Shown: piece after piece, positions 9,306-18,284 of the stretch
Layout of the letters: each line of letters starts with the position of its first letter
Position numbering within the stretch: the stretch's first letter is position 1
NCBI GenBank assembly: GCA_027456965.1
Contig: DAIDUA010000137.1
Coordinates: 1 to 32,503 of the forward strand
Reading direction: 5' to 3'
Source: Alphaproteobacteria bacterium
GTDB lineage: Bacteria > Pseudomonadota > Alphaproteobacteria > Micropepsales > Micropepsaceae
DNA length: 32,503 nt
The notes under the pieces: generated by a model
The model's input: the letters and a program-made list of their open reading frames with translations, nothing else
Told to the model about the DNA's origin: nothing
Database searches by the model: none
Made by a program: the position numbers and the translations under genes

Positions 9306-10298
9306 ATGGCGCGGAAATTCGATGTCATCGCGATGGGCAACGCCATTGTAGACGTTATCGCGCCCGTCGACGACGCCTTCCTTCTGACCCACAAGATCGC
9401 CAAGGGTGTGATGACCCTGATCGACGAATTTCGCGCCAATCAGCTCTACAATGCGTTTGCCCAACGGCTCGAAGCGGCGGGCGGTTCCGCGGCCAACACG
9501 ATGGCGGGCTTGGCGTCGCTCGGCGCCCGCGGAATGTTCGTCGGCAAGGTCAAGTCCGACCGCCTGGGCGAGTCTTTCGCCGAAAGCATGAGGGACATCG
9601 GTGTTCGTTATGCGACCGCGCCGGCCGACGACGGGCCGTCGACCGCCTGCTGTCTGATCGCCGTCGCGCCGGACGGCCAGCGCAGCATGAGCACCTATCT
9701 GGGCGCCAGCCGCGAGCTTGGCGCCGCCGACATCAAGGCCGCCGAGATCGCCGCGGCCGACGTGCTCTACATCGAGGGTTATCTGTGGGATACGGACTCG
9801 GCCAAGGCCGCGTCGCGCAAGGCCATTGCGATCGCCAGGGAAGCGGGAACCAAGATCGCGTTCACGCTGTCCGATCCGTTCTGTGTCGGCCGATACCGCG
9901 AAGAGTTTATTGAACTCCTGACCAACGACCTCGACGTCCTTTTCGCCAACGAGGAGGAAGCCAAGGCGCTGTTCGAGGTCGAGACCTTCGACGAAGTGCT
10001 TCAGCGCATCGAATCGTGGAACGGAATCGCGGCCTTGACGCGTTCGGCGAAGGGCTGCGTCGTGGCCCGCGGCGGCGAGGTCCATGTGATCGATGCGGCG
10101 CCGGTGGCGCGCGTGGTCGACACGACCGGCGCGGGCGACGCCTTTGCGGCGGGCTTTCTGTGCGGCCTTGTTCGCGGAATGGGCCTTGGCGCCAGCGGGC
10201 GGCTGGGCGCGTTGGCGGCAGCCGAAATCATCTCGCATTACGGTGCGCGGCCGGAAGCCCCGCTCGAGGCGCTGGCGATCAAAGCCGGCCTGATCTGA
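9306..10298 (+). CDS. PfkB family carbohydrate/adenosine kinase
   Basis: MARKFDVIAMGNAIVDVIAPV...GGSAANTMAGLASLGARGMFVGKV...VVDTTGAGDAFAAGFLCGL (PfkB signature 2). Confidence 0.9.
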   Translation: MARKFDVIAMGNAIVDVIAPVDDAFLLTHKIAKGVMTLIDEFRANQLYNAFAQRLEAAGGSAANTMAGLASLGARGMFVGKVKSDRLGESFAESMRDIGVRYATAPADDGPSTACCLIAVAPDGQRSMSTYLGASRELGAADIKAAEIAAADVLYIEGYLWDTDSAKAASRKAIAIAREAGTKIAFTLSDPFCVGRYREEFIELLTNDLDVLFANEEEAKALFEVETFDEVLQRIESWNGIAALTRSAKGCVVARGGEVHVIDAAPVARVVDTTGAGDAFAAGFLCGLVRGMGLGASGRLGALAAAEIISHYGARPEAPLEALAIKAGLI

Positions 10299-10301
10299 AT
10301 C

Positions 10302-10814
10302 TCAGCCTTTCCCCTTGCGCAGATAAACGTAGAGCGCGCCTTCGCCGCCGTGGCGGCGGTGCGCCTGGCGTGTGTCGGCGATCAGGCGCGCCAGCGCCGG
10401 CTCGCCCAGCCAGCGCGGCACCATCGTCTTGAGCACGCCGCGCGACCGTCCGGCCAGCTCCATGTCGAACGGAGCATGAGGGTCGGGTGCGCGCATGCCC
10501 TTTCCGGTGACGACGAGCACCAGCCGGTCGCCGCGTCGGTGAGCGCCCTGCAGAAAGGATGAAAGCGTCTGGTGCGCCACCTGCTCGGTCAACCCATGCA
10601 GGTCGAGCTTGGCGTCCGGCACGGCGGTACCCCTTCGCAATCGTTCGCTGGTTCGCCCGTCGACACCGCTGGGGGCCGGCATCGTCACGGCCTTCTTTGG
10701 CGCGACAGGTTTTATTTCGCTCGCCTGAGCCGTTGTCTTCTTGATCTGGGCCCGACCGGAAATCACCGCGCGAAACAACGCTCGTTCGTCATCGGTCGTC
10801 GACCGGCGACTCAT
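10302..10814 (-). CDS. Smr/MutS2 C-terminal domain protein
   Basis: AKLDLHGLTEQVAHQTLSSFLQGAHRRGDRLVLVVTGKGMR...LARLIADTRQAHRRHGGEGALYVYLRK. Confidence 0.9.
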   Translation of the reverse strand: MSRRSTTDDERALFRAVISGRAQIKKTTAQASEIKPVAPKKAVTMPAPSGVDGRTSERLRRGTAVPDAKLDLHGLTEQVAHQTLSSFLQGAHRRGDRLVLVVTGKGMRAPDPHAPFDMELAGRSRGVLKTMVPRWLGEPALARLIADTRQAHRRHGGEGALYVYLRKGKG

Positions 10815-12022
10815 GACGCGATCGCCGGATAATCTGTTCTCGGTGCGAGACGCGCCGCCACCGTCTTGGGAAGCAGCACAAAGAGCCGTCCTTGCTGCTT
10901 CATCTGCCCCGCGAGGGTCTCCGCATCCTTGCCGAAGCCGAAGAAGATATCGCCGCGAACCGTGCCGCGGATCGCCCCGCCGATGTCCTGGGCGATAAAG
11001 AGGCGCCGCAGCGGTTTGGCGTCGGGCAATGTGGTGGACAGGTAATACGGCACGCCCAGCGCGTGCAGACGCGCGTCAACGGCCAGACTCGCACCCGGCG
11101 TCAGCGGCACGCCTTCCGCGCCCTTGGCGCCGAGCCTGGCGTCGCCAATCGGTTCTTCCTTGAAGAAAACATACGAGGCGTCGGTTTCCATGACCGCCTT
11201 TGCCGCCGCGGGATGGGACAACAGCCAGGCGCGAATGCTCTGCAGCGAAACATTTTCACGCGTCAGCGCGCCGCGATCGATCAAGGTGCGGCCGATCGGC
11301 GTATAGGGCTGGCCGTTCTGCGCCGCATAACTCACGCGCATCTCTGTTCCGTCATCGAAGCGCACACGGCCCGAGCCCTGGATATGCAGGAAGAACACCG
11401 CGACGGGATCGTCGGCATAAAAGAGGACATGCGCACCGGGCAGGCCGTCCGCATCGATTTCGGCCCGCGTCGCATAGGGCACGAGGCGGTTGTCCTGCAC
11501 ACGGCCGGCGATGTGTTCGCCACGCAGGTTTGGCCGGAATGCTCCCAGGTCGACGCTGATCAGATCGTCCGGTACGCCATAGACGGGAATCTGAAAGCGC
11601 CCATGTCTGGTGCGGCTGGCATTCAATTGCGGTTCGTAATAGCCGGTGAACAGACCGTTCCTGACACGACCGGCGCTGACTTCGATGGGCACAAACCATT
11701 GCTGGAAGAACGCCCTGGCGGAGGCCTTCTGTGTTTCAGCCGCCTGGCAGGGCGCATGCCAGTCGCCGACGGTTCCCGCGTAGCCCGCCCCTCCCATGGG
11801 CGCGCCCGCATTCTCCTTGGCCAGAGCCGCGCAGGATCGCAAAAAGGCCGAGAGCGCCGCCCGCGGATCAGACCGGTTCCAGCCGGGCAGCGCCGCGAAG
11901 GTGGTCTTCGTCAGGCGAAGGGGACCGGCCGTCGGAGGGCGCATGGCCCACCAAATCCAGCCGGCCGCCAGAGCGAATCCGAGAAGGCCGAGGAAAATCG
12001 CCGCGAGAAGACGCCAGCGCAC
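10811..12022 (-). CDS. mltA: Membrane-bound lytic murein transglycosylase A
   Basis: 403 aa; GLFTGYYEPQLNASRTRHGRFQIPVYGVPDDL...FFLHIQGSGRVRF..GTEMRVSYAAQNGQPYTPIGRTLI...IAQDIGGAIRGTVRGDIFFG. Confidence 0.93.
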   Translation of the reverse strand: MRWRLLAAIFLGLLGFALAAGWIWWAMRPPTAGPLRLTKTTFAALPGWNRSDPRAALSAFLRSCAALAKENAGAPMGGAGYAGTVGDWHAPCQAAETQKASARAFFQQWFVPIEVSAGRVRNGLFTGYYEPQLNASRTRHGRFQIPVYGVPDDLISVDLGAFRPNLRGEHIAGRVQDNRLVPYATRAEIDADGLPGAHVLFYADDPVAVFFLHIQGSGRVRFDDGTEMRVSYAAQNGQPYTPIGRTLIDRGALTRENVSLQSIRAWLLSHPAAAKAVMETDASYVFFKEEPIGDARLGAKGAEGVPLTPGASLAVDARLHALGVPYYLSTTLPDAKPLRRLFIAQDIGGAIRGTVRGDIFFGFGKDAETLAGQMKQQGRLFVLLPKTVAARLAPRTDYPAIAS

Positions 12023-12035
12023 GGTCAGGCAAGCT

Positions 12036-12713
12036 TCATGGCAGGTCGCCCGACGTCGCGACCAGCGTCCAGTTGGGATCGCGCGCCCGTACGTCGCGCG
12101 AGAAGGTCCAGACGTCGATCACTTCGCGAACCGTCTTGGTGTCGCCTTCGATGAGCGCTTCGTGTGCGTCCGTGGTTGCCGAAATAAACTGCGCGCCGAA
12201 TGTCAGTGTGACCTCGGCCATACGTCCCTTGAGGGCCGCCGCGACGATCTTCACATCCTTGAAGCCCACGAACGTGAACGCGACCTTCTCGCCGCGCTGT
12301 TCGCGTCCGCGTATGGCGGCATCGAAGGCGGCATAGACTTCCTCGCTGAGGAGCGGGCGCAATGCGGCGCGATCGTTGTTCGCAAAGGCCGTCACGATCA
12401 TTTCATAGGCCGCGCGCCCGCCCGAAAGGAAGTGATCCTTGTCGAACGCACGATCGGCGAGCTGGATGTCGACGAGTCCGCCGGCCACCGGATCCGACGG
12501 CCGCTGGGCAAGGGCCGGGCGTGCCGGGATCCTGCCGTCATCCTTCGCGGGGGCGTCGCCGGTCCGCGCAGGCGGATTGCCGGACAACCGGTAGTTCTCC
12601 TGCGGCGGGCGTTCGTGGCCCGTCCGGCGACCCAGCACCATGTAAAGGCGGAACAGGATGATGCCGGCCACCGTGGCAATCAGGAGGATGTCGAGCAATT
12701 GAAAATTCGCCAT
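12036..12713 (-). CDS. Tim44-like domain protein (TimA family)
   Basis: MANFQLLDILLIATVAGIILFRLYMVLGRRTGHERPP start; C-terminal Tim44-like AYEMIVTAFANNDRAALRPLLSEEVYAAFDAAI...VRARDPNWTLVATSG; located next to secB. Confidence 0.87.
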   Translation of the reverse strand: MANFQLLDILLIATVAGIILFRLYMVLGRRTGHERPPQENYRLSGNPPARTGDAPAKDDGRIPARPALAQRPSDPVAGGLVDIQLADRAFDKDHFLSGGRAAYEMIVTAFANNDRAALRPLLSEEVYAAFDAAIRGREQRGEKVAFTFVGFKDVKIVAAALKGRMAEVTLTFGAQFISATTDAHEALIEGDTKTVREVIDVWTFSRDVRARDPNWTLVATSGDLP

Positions 12714-12903
12714 GTCGGGCACCTTTTCCGCGGTTGCGCGGAAGACGTCCATCCTACCGCCCCCCGCCAAGGGGGTCCAGTTAATATCCCGGCAAGGCGG
12801 ATTTTGGGCAAACGTGGTTGCCGCGGGGTTGAAACTGTCCAATTGCTTGTCTTGGGCGAGCGTTCCGTGCTAGCGCCCCCAAGCGATTTTCCAAAGGTTT
12901 ACA

Positions 12904-13401
12904 ATGAGCGGCGATATTCCGGCTGAGGGCAGTGAGAATGGCATGGACGCACAGGCGCCCCGTGTCCAGGTTGTCGGCCAATACATCAAGGATCTTTCCT
13001 TCGAAAATCCGGGCGCGCCGGCGAATTTGACCTTTCGCCCACAGATCGAGTTGAGCGTCGACCTGCAGGCGCGGCAGGTCGAACGCGAGCATTTCGAGGT
13101 CGAACTCAAGCTGCGCATTTCCGCCAAGAACGAAGAAAAGCCTGCCTTTCTGCTGGAGCTGGTTTACGCCGGCCTGTTCCAGCTGCAGAACATTCCCGAC
13201 GAAGTGCGCCAGCAGGTGCTGCTGATTGAGGCACCGCACATCATGTTCCCCTTCGCGCGGCGGATCGTCGCCGATGTCGTGCGAGACGGCGGCATGCCGC
13301 CGCTGATGATCGAGCCGATCGACTTCGCGGCGCTCTATCGCGCAAAGGCGATGGAAATGCAGCAGATGCGCACCGGCAATCCCGGCCATATGGACGCGTA
13401 G
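12904..13401 (+). CDS. secB: Protein-export chaperone SecB
   Basis: QYIKDLSFENPGAPANL...YAGLFQLQNIPDEVRQQVLLIEAPHIMFPFARRIVADVVRDGGMPPLMIEPIDFAALY; TAG stop. Confidence 0.96.
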   Translation: MSGDIPAEGSENGMDAQAPRVQVVGQYIKDLSFENPGAPANLTFRPQIELSVDLQARQVEREHFEVELKLRISAKNEEKPAFLLELVYAGLFQLQNIPDEVRQQVLLIEAPHIMFPFARRIVADVVRDGGMPPLMIEPIDFAALYRAKAMEMQQMRTGNPGHMDA

Positions 13402-13410
13402 GGCAAGCCC

Positions 13411-14100
13411 TTAACCCCAGTTCCACACAGCGCCTTCGCCAAGCTCGCGCCTGACAAAGTAGGCATGGGCTTCGCGCTCGGCCGCCGTCAGCAGCGGCGG
13501 CAACGGCGCGGGGCGTGTCCGTGCCGGCCGGTTCTCGTCGACCGTGGCGGCGGCCGCATCGTCCGCGGGCGCCAGCAGAAGGCGCTTCTGCCGTCCGCCG
13601 ATCAGTTCGAGATAGACCTGCGCCGTCAGTTCGGCGTCGAGCAGCGCCCCGTGCTTCTCGCGCGCCGACAGGTCGATGCCGAAACGCTTGCACAATTCGT
13701 CGAGCGAATAGCGCACGCCGGGGAGCTTGCTCTTCGCCATTTCGATCGTGTCGATGGCGCGGGCCGCCGGGATGCGTTCGCCGCCGATCCGGTCGAGCTC
13801 GGCGTTGACGAATTTCAGATCGAAGCTGGCGTTGTGGATGACAAGCGGCGCATCGCCCAGGAACTGCAGAAAGGCTTCGGCGATTTCCGGGAAGCGGGGC
13901 TTGTCCGCGAGGAACGCGCCGGTGATGCCGTGCACACGTTCGGCTTCCGGCGGCATGTCGCGGTCGGGATTGAGATAGCGCTGAAAGGTCTTTCCCGTCG
14001 GAAAATGATCCATCAGCTCGACACAGCCGATTTCGACGATGCGATGTCCGTCGGACGGCTCGAACCCCGTGGTTTCGGTGTCGAGTACGATTTCCCGCAT
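13411..14100 (-). CDS. dnaQ: DNA polymerase III epsilon subunit
   Basis: MREIVLDTETTGFEPSDGHRIVEIGCVEL...HNASFDLKFVNAEL...KHGALLDAELTAQVYLEL. Confidence 0.95.
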   Translation of the reverse strand: MREIVLDTETTGFEPSDGHRIVEIGCVELMDHFPTGKTFQRYLNPDRDMPPEAERVHGITGAFLADKPRFPEIAEAFLQFLGDAPLVIHNASFDLKFVNAELDRIGGERIPAARAIDTIEMAKSKLPGVRYSLDELCKRFGIDLSAREKHGALLDAELTAQVYLELIGGRQKRLLLAPADDAAAATVDENRPARTRPAPLPPLLTAAEREAHAYFVRRELGEGAVWNWG

Positions 14101-14101
14101 A

Positions 14102-14731
14102 CTATTCCGTCTCCGCAGAACCGGCGCGGCGCGCGCGCAATTCCGCCACGATCTTCTTCACCTGCCCGAAAGCGTGGTCGAGGCCTTCCCCGGTTTCAAC
14201 CACAAAATCGGCTTTTGCGCGCTTTTCCGCATCCGGCATCTGCCGCGCGAGAATGCGATCCATCTTGTCCTGCGTCATGCCCTGCCGCGACAGAACGCGT
14301 CGGCGCTGGACCTCCGGCGGCGCCGAGACCACCACCACGGCGTCCACGCGCGCATGCCCGCCGGTTTCGAACAGCAGAGGGATATCCAGAACGACGAGGT
14401 TGGCGCCTTCGGCGTGTGCCTTGTCGATAAAGTCGCGCTGGGCCACGGCCACCAGAGGATGCACGATGGCTTCAAGCTGCGCGAAAGCGGTTTTGTCGGC
14501 CGTCACCCGGCGTGCGAGTTCGCCGCGATCGACACGGCCATCCTTGACCGAACCCGGGAAGGCCTCGGCGATCCTGTCCACCGCAACCCCACCCGGCTCG
14601 TAGAGCGCGTGGACGGCCGCATCCGCGTCGTAGACCGGCACACCAAGCCTGACGAACATCTTCGCCGTTTCGCTCTTGCCCATGCCGATCGAACCGGTGA
14701 GTCCGACCAGGATCGGACGGTCAGCGGCCAT
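14102..14731 (-). CDS. coaE: Dephospho-CoA kinase
   Basis: [38 protein letters not shown]-loop and DADA motif; ATG at 14731 overlaps end of aroE. Confidence 0.94.
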   Translation of the reverse strand: MAADRPILVGLTGSIGMGKSETAKMFVRLGVPVYDADAAVHALYEPGGVAVDRIAEAFPGSVKDGRVDRGELARRVTADKTAFAQLEAIVHPLVAVAQRDFIDKAHAEGANLVVLDIPLLFETGGHARVDAVVVVSAPPEVQRRRVLSRQGMTQDKMDRILARQMPDAEKRAKADFVVETGEGLDHAFGQVKKIVAELRARRAGSAETE

Positions 14732-15584
14732 GTTCCAAAGCCTCTTCCAGCATGCTCCGCAGTGCAGCCGAGACCTCAGGCTCGACGCCATAGAAGGCTG
14801 CAAAGGCCGGCACGGCCTGGTGCATCAACATGCCCAATCCGTCGATCGTCTTGAGTCCGCATGCTCTGGCACGCGCCAGGAGTCCGGTTTCGAGCGGGTT
14901 ATAAACGCCGTCGACAACCAGCGCATCTTTCGGCAGCGGATCGAGCGGCAGATCGACGGACGGCGTCCCGCTCATTCCGGCGCTGGTCGCATGGACCAGC
15001 AGGGCAACATCTTTCCCGGCGCCGATCCAACCGTCGAAGCCCATCGGCACAAGCCTCGCCTTGATCTTCGGCGCGACGGACGCCGCCAGACTTTGGGCGC
15101 GCCCGAGGTTACGGTTGAGGATGCGGATTTCGCTCACGCCAAGCTCGGAGAGCGCGCAACACGCCGCGCGCGCCATGCCGCCGGCACCCCAGATCGCCGC
15201 CTTCGCGCCCTTAAGGGCGCTGGCGTCCATGCCCTCGCGCAAGCTTGCACACAACCCCGTGGGATCGGTATTGCGCGCCTCGATGCCGTCTTCGCCAAAC
15301 AGCAGAAGGTTCGCGGCACCGGCCACCTCGGCGGCGTGGTCACAGCGATCCGCAAGCGCAAACGCGGCTTCCTTGTGCGGCACGGTGACATTGACGCCCT
15401 TGAATCCGGCCCGACGCAGACCGTTCAAGGCCGCGGCAAAGTCTTCTTTCCGGATGGCGAGCGGCACATAGGCCGCGTCGAGGCTGTATTCGCGGATCCA
15501 GTAACCGTGCAGCCTCGGCGACAGGGAGTGGGAGATGGGCCAGCCGACGACGCCCGCAAGTTTCGCGGCTCCCGTGATGTTCAT
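14721..15584 (-). CDS. aroE: Shikimate dehydrogenase
   Basis: [22 protein letters not shown]...[13 protein letters not shown]...[15 protein letters not shown]...[14 protein letters not shown]; start overlaps maf stop. Confidence 0.94.
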   Translation of the reverse strand: MNITGAAKLAGVVGWPISHSLSPRLHGYWIREYSLDAAYVPLAIRKEDFAAALNGLRRAGFKGVNVTVPHKEAAFALADRCDHAAEVAGAANLLLFGEDGIEARNTDPTGLCASLREGMDASALKGAKAAIWGAGGMARAACCALSELGVSEIRILNRNLGRAQSLAASVAPKIKARLVPMGFDGWIGAGKDVALLVHATSAGMSGTPSVDLPLDPLPKDALVVDGVYNPLETGLLARARACGLKTIDGLGMLMHQAVPAFAAFYGVEPEVSAALRSMLEEALEHGR

Positions 15585-16177
15585 TGCCGGATGACCCCAT
15601 GATCGCGCAGCACTGCCAGCAACGGTATCAGCGGCAGGCCGAGCACCGAAAAATAATCGCCTTCCACCCGTTCGAAAAGCTGTGCGCCACGCCCTTCGAG
15701 ATGATAGCAGCCGACGCTGCCCAGAATGGCGTCCCCTTCGGCCGATAAATAGTCCTGGAGAAATTCCTCGCTGAAGCACCGCATCCACAGCGTGGCCTCC
15801 TCGTGGCGGCGCCAGATCGGCGACCCCCCCCTGGCCAGGACGCAGGCTGTCGCGAGGGTGTGCTGCTTGCCGCGCAGCTGCCGAAGCAAGGCGCAGGCCC
15901 CGGCCATATCCGGCGACTTGTCGACCATCCGGCCTTCAAACGCGAGCACCTGGTCGCAACCCAGCACAAGCGCCTGTGGATTCTTCGCCGAGACGCGGAT
16001 CGCCTTGAGTTCCGCCAAGGTGTCGGCAATTGCGGCGGCCTGTGCCCCGTCCGCGAGCAGCGAGGTTTTGATCTCATCCTCGTCCACGCCGGCGGGACAC
16101 ACCTCGAAAGGCACGCCCCCGGCGCGGAGCAGCCGGGCGCGGACGGCGCTCGCCGAAGCCAGGACCAGCGGGCTCAT
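15581..16177 (-). CDS. maf: Maf family nucleotide pyrophosphatase
   Basis: MSPLVLASASAVRARLLRAGGVPFEV...VLGCDQVLAFEG...LSAEGDAILGSVGCYHLEGRGAQLFERVEGDYFSVLGLPL. Confidence 0.93.
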   Translation of the reverse strand: MSPLVLASASAVRARLLRAGGVPFEVCPAGVDEDEIKTSLLADGAQAAAIADTLAELKAIRVSAKNPQALVLGCDQVLAFEGRMVDKSPDMAGACALLRQLRGKQHTLATACVLARGGSPIWRRHEEATLWMRCFSEEFLQDYLSAEGDAILGSVGCYHLEGRGAQLFERVEGDYFSVLGLPLIPLLAVLRDHGVIRQ

Positions 16178-16995
16178 TCCGGGTTGTCCCGGCGCTCGGC
16201 CATATAATTCAGGATCGTGGCCGCCGTCTCCTCGACCGAACGTCTTGTGACATCGATCGACGGCCACCCCTGCTGTTCGTAGAGACGCCGGGTGGTCATG
16301 ACTTCGGCCCGCACTTTTTCAAGGTCGGTGTAATCCGTCACCATCTGTTCGCCGATGGTTGCCAGACGGTTGCGCCGTATCTGGACCAGACGTTCGGGGG
16401 AGGCCCACAAACCGACGACCAGAGGCTTGGTGTACGCCAGCAGCTGGGACGGCGCCGGCATGCCGAGAACCAGAGGCACGTTCGCCGCACGGACGCCTCG
16501 CATGGCGAGATATACACAGGTCGGCGTCTTGGACGTGCGGCTGGCGCCAACCAGGATTGTATCGGCGCCGCCGAGATCGTCCAGCGCCTGGCCGTCGTCG
16601 TGCTGGATCGTGAAATTCAGCGCTTCGATCCGCTGCAGATAGCGTTGATCGACTTCATGCTGTCCACCAGGCCTGTGAGTCTTCGGTGCACCGAAGAAGC
16701 GCTGCATCAGACTCACGGGTCCTTCCATGAGATCGAAGAACGGAACGCTGATCATCGTGCACTGCGCGACGAGTTCGTTGCGCAGTTCCAGATTCACAAC
16801 CGTGAACAGCACAAGCCCCGGATGTTCGCGAATATAATCGACGGCACGCAACAGCTGCCGTTCGCTGCGGACCAATGTGTAGGAATGCTCCTGAACGATC
16901 ACGCCTTCGAATTGGGCAAGTGCGGCTTTGGCGACGGCGTGTAATGTCTCGCCGGTCGCGTCCGAAATCAGATGGAGGTGAAATTGTTCACTCAC
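16174..16995 (-). CDS. ppsR: Pyruvate,(phosphate/water) dikinase regulatory protein, kinase-phosphotransferase (DUF299; RP001 family)
   Basis: FHLHLISDATGETLHAVAKAAL...ILVGASRTSKTPTCVYLAMRGVRAANVPLVLG; GTG start with GGAG upstream. Confidence 0.92.
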   Translation of the reverse strand: MSEQFHLHLISDATGETLHAVAKAALAQFEGVIVQEHSYTLVRSERQLLRAVDYIREHPGLVLFTVVNLELRNELVAQCTMISVPFFDLMEGPVSLMQRFFGAPKTHRPGGQHEVDQRYLQRIEALNFTIQHDDGQALDDLGGADTILVGASRTSKTPTCVYLAMRGVRAANVPLVLGMPAPSQLLAYTKPLVVGLWASPERLVQIRRNRLATIGEQMVTDYTDLEKVRAEVMTTRRLYEQQGWPSIDVTRRSVEETAATILNYMAERRDNPE

Positions 16996-17249
16996 AGCCT
17001 TGCTCCTGATCCATCCACGCCATGCCTCCGACTATGCACATAACTGGCGCGGCCGACCAAGGCCGGTGCGTCTATGGGCGCGGAATCCCGCGAACCGCGC
17101 CAACCCCGCACAGCCTGTCCTATTAGCCACACTTTCCGAAGCTCTTGAGTCTATTAATATTCCGGCCTACAGAAAATCCACACTCACCGACTGCTCCACA
17201 ATTCACAGCCCAAACATCATCTTCAGAATCCTTTACTAGGAGTCTTGTA
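16996..17249. other. oriC: Candidate chromosomal replication origin (oriC)
   Basis: 254-bp gap between divergent ppsR (RP001 homolog) and hemE, as in Caulobacter/Rickettsia; DnaA-box-like 9-mers CTATGCACA 17032, TTAGCCACA 17123, AAATCCACA 17174, TGCTCCACA 17192, CAATTCACA 17199, all same orientation; AT-rich TATTAATATT; four GANTC sites. Confidence 0.65.
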
Positions 17250-18284
17250 TTGGAGAAGAGAAAGAAACTGCTCGAAGTACTGGAGCGGAAAATCGTCACT
17301 CCTCCGCCGCTTTGGATGATGCGTCAGGCTGGCCGGTATCTTCCGGAATATCGGGAAACGAGAGCAAGAGCCGGATCCTTCTGGAAAATGTGCATGTCGC
17401 CAGACTTGGCGGCGGAAGTGACGATCCAGCCGATCGAACGTTTCGGTTTCGATGCGGCGATCATCTTCTCGGACATTCTGGTCGTGCCTGCAGCCTTGGG
17501 ACTGTCGGTGGAATTTGAGGAGGGTGTCGGCCCCAGGCTTCCTTCGATCAGCACGACGAATGGCCTGGAACACGATCAGGCGAAATGGTCGCAGACTCTG
17601 GAGCCCGTGTACGAGGCGCTTCGTCTTGTGCGCGGACGGTTGCCGGCGTCGACGATGCTGCTCGGCTTTGCCGGCGCGCCCTGGACCTTGGCGACGTATC
17701 TCGCGGCCGGCAGGGGCGGCGACGAACAGAAAGCTGCGAAGATTTGGGCCTATCGCGATCCGGACGGGTTCAAAGAGCTTATGGACGTTCTTGTCGCCTG
17801 CGTTTCCCAGCATCTCGTGGCACAGCTGAAGGCCGGGGCCGATGCCGTTCAGATTTTCGACAGCTGGGCATCCGGTCTGCCGCGAACGGCATTTGCCCGA
17901 TGGGTGGGCGCGCCGACCCGGGAGATTGTCGCCAAAATACGGTCTCAGGTTCCAGGCGCACGGATCATCGGGTTTCCCAGGGCCGCCACGTCGGACGGTT
18001 ATGAACTCTATGCCAGGGAGACGGGTGTCGACGCTCTCTCTCTCGATACGGCGGTGGCGATGGATTGGGCAGCCGGCACACTGGGAACGCGCGTCGCCTT
18101 GCAGGGCAATCTTGACCATATTGCTCTGATCGCGGGGGGTCGTGCGCTGGCGGAGAGTGTGGACAACATTCTTGAGGCAACCCGTGGCGTGCCGTTCATC
18201 TTCAATCTGGGGCATGGCATTCTGCCGGAGACACCCGTCGCGCATGTCGAGGAATTTGTCCGCCTGGTGCGGGGTGTGCAGTGA
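17250..18284 (+). CDS. hemE: Uroporphyrinogen decarboxylase
   Basis: PPPLWMMRQAGRYLPEYRETR...FGFDAAIIFSDILVVPAALG...FAGAPWTLATYLAAG...NLGHGILPETPVAHVEEFV; TTG start at 17250 preceded by AGGAG (17238-17242). Confidence 0.93.
   Translation: MEKRKKLLEVLERKIVTPPPLWMMRQAGRYLPEYRETRARAGSFWKMCMSPDLAAEVTIQPIERFGFDAAIIFSDILVVPAALGLSVEFEEGVGPRLPSISTTNGLEHDQAKWSQTLEPVYEALRLVRGRLPASTMLLGFAGAPWTLATYLAAGRGGDEQKAAKIWAYRDPDGFKELMDVLVACVSQHLVAQLKAGADAVQIFDSWASGLPRTAFARWVGAPTREIVAKIRSQVPGARIIGFPRAATSDGYELYARETGVDALSLDTAVAMDWAAGTLGTRVALQGNLDHIALIAGGRALAESVDNILEATRGVPFIFNLGHGILPETPVAHVEEFVRLVRGVQ

Noticed and set aside
8577-10238. Upstream extension of the 673-aa minus-strand ORF 8217..10238
   Set aside because: Only the C-terminal 119 aa (lipoprotein) look real; the rest is antisense to the PfkB kinase gene and overlaps the EI24 gene.
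13402-13416. AGGGCAAGCCCTT as a secB/dnaQ terminator
   Set aside because: Stem is too short and its loop too small to be convincing.
17151-17170. Possible CtrA site (TTAA-N7-TTAA) in the origin candidate
   Set aside because: Only one TTAA half-site (17154-17157); no partner at the right spacing.
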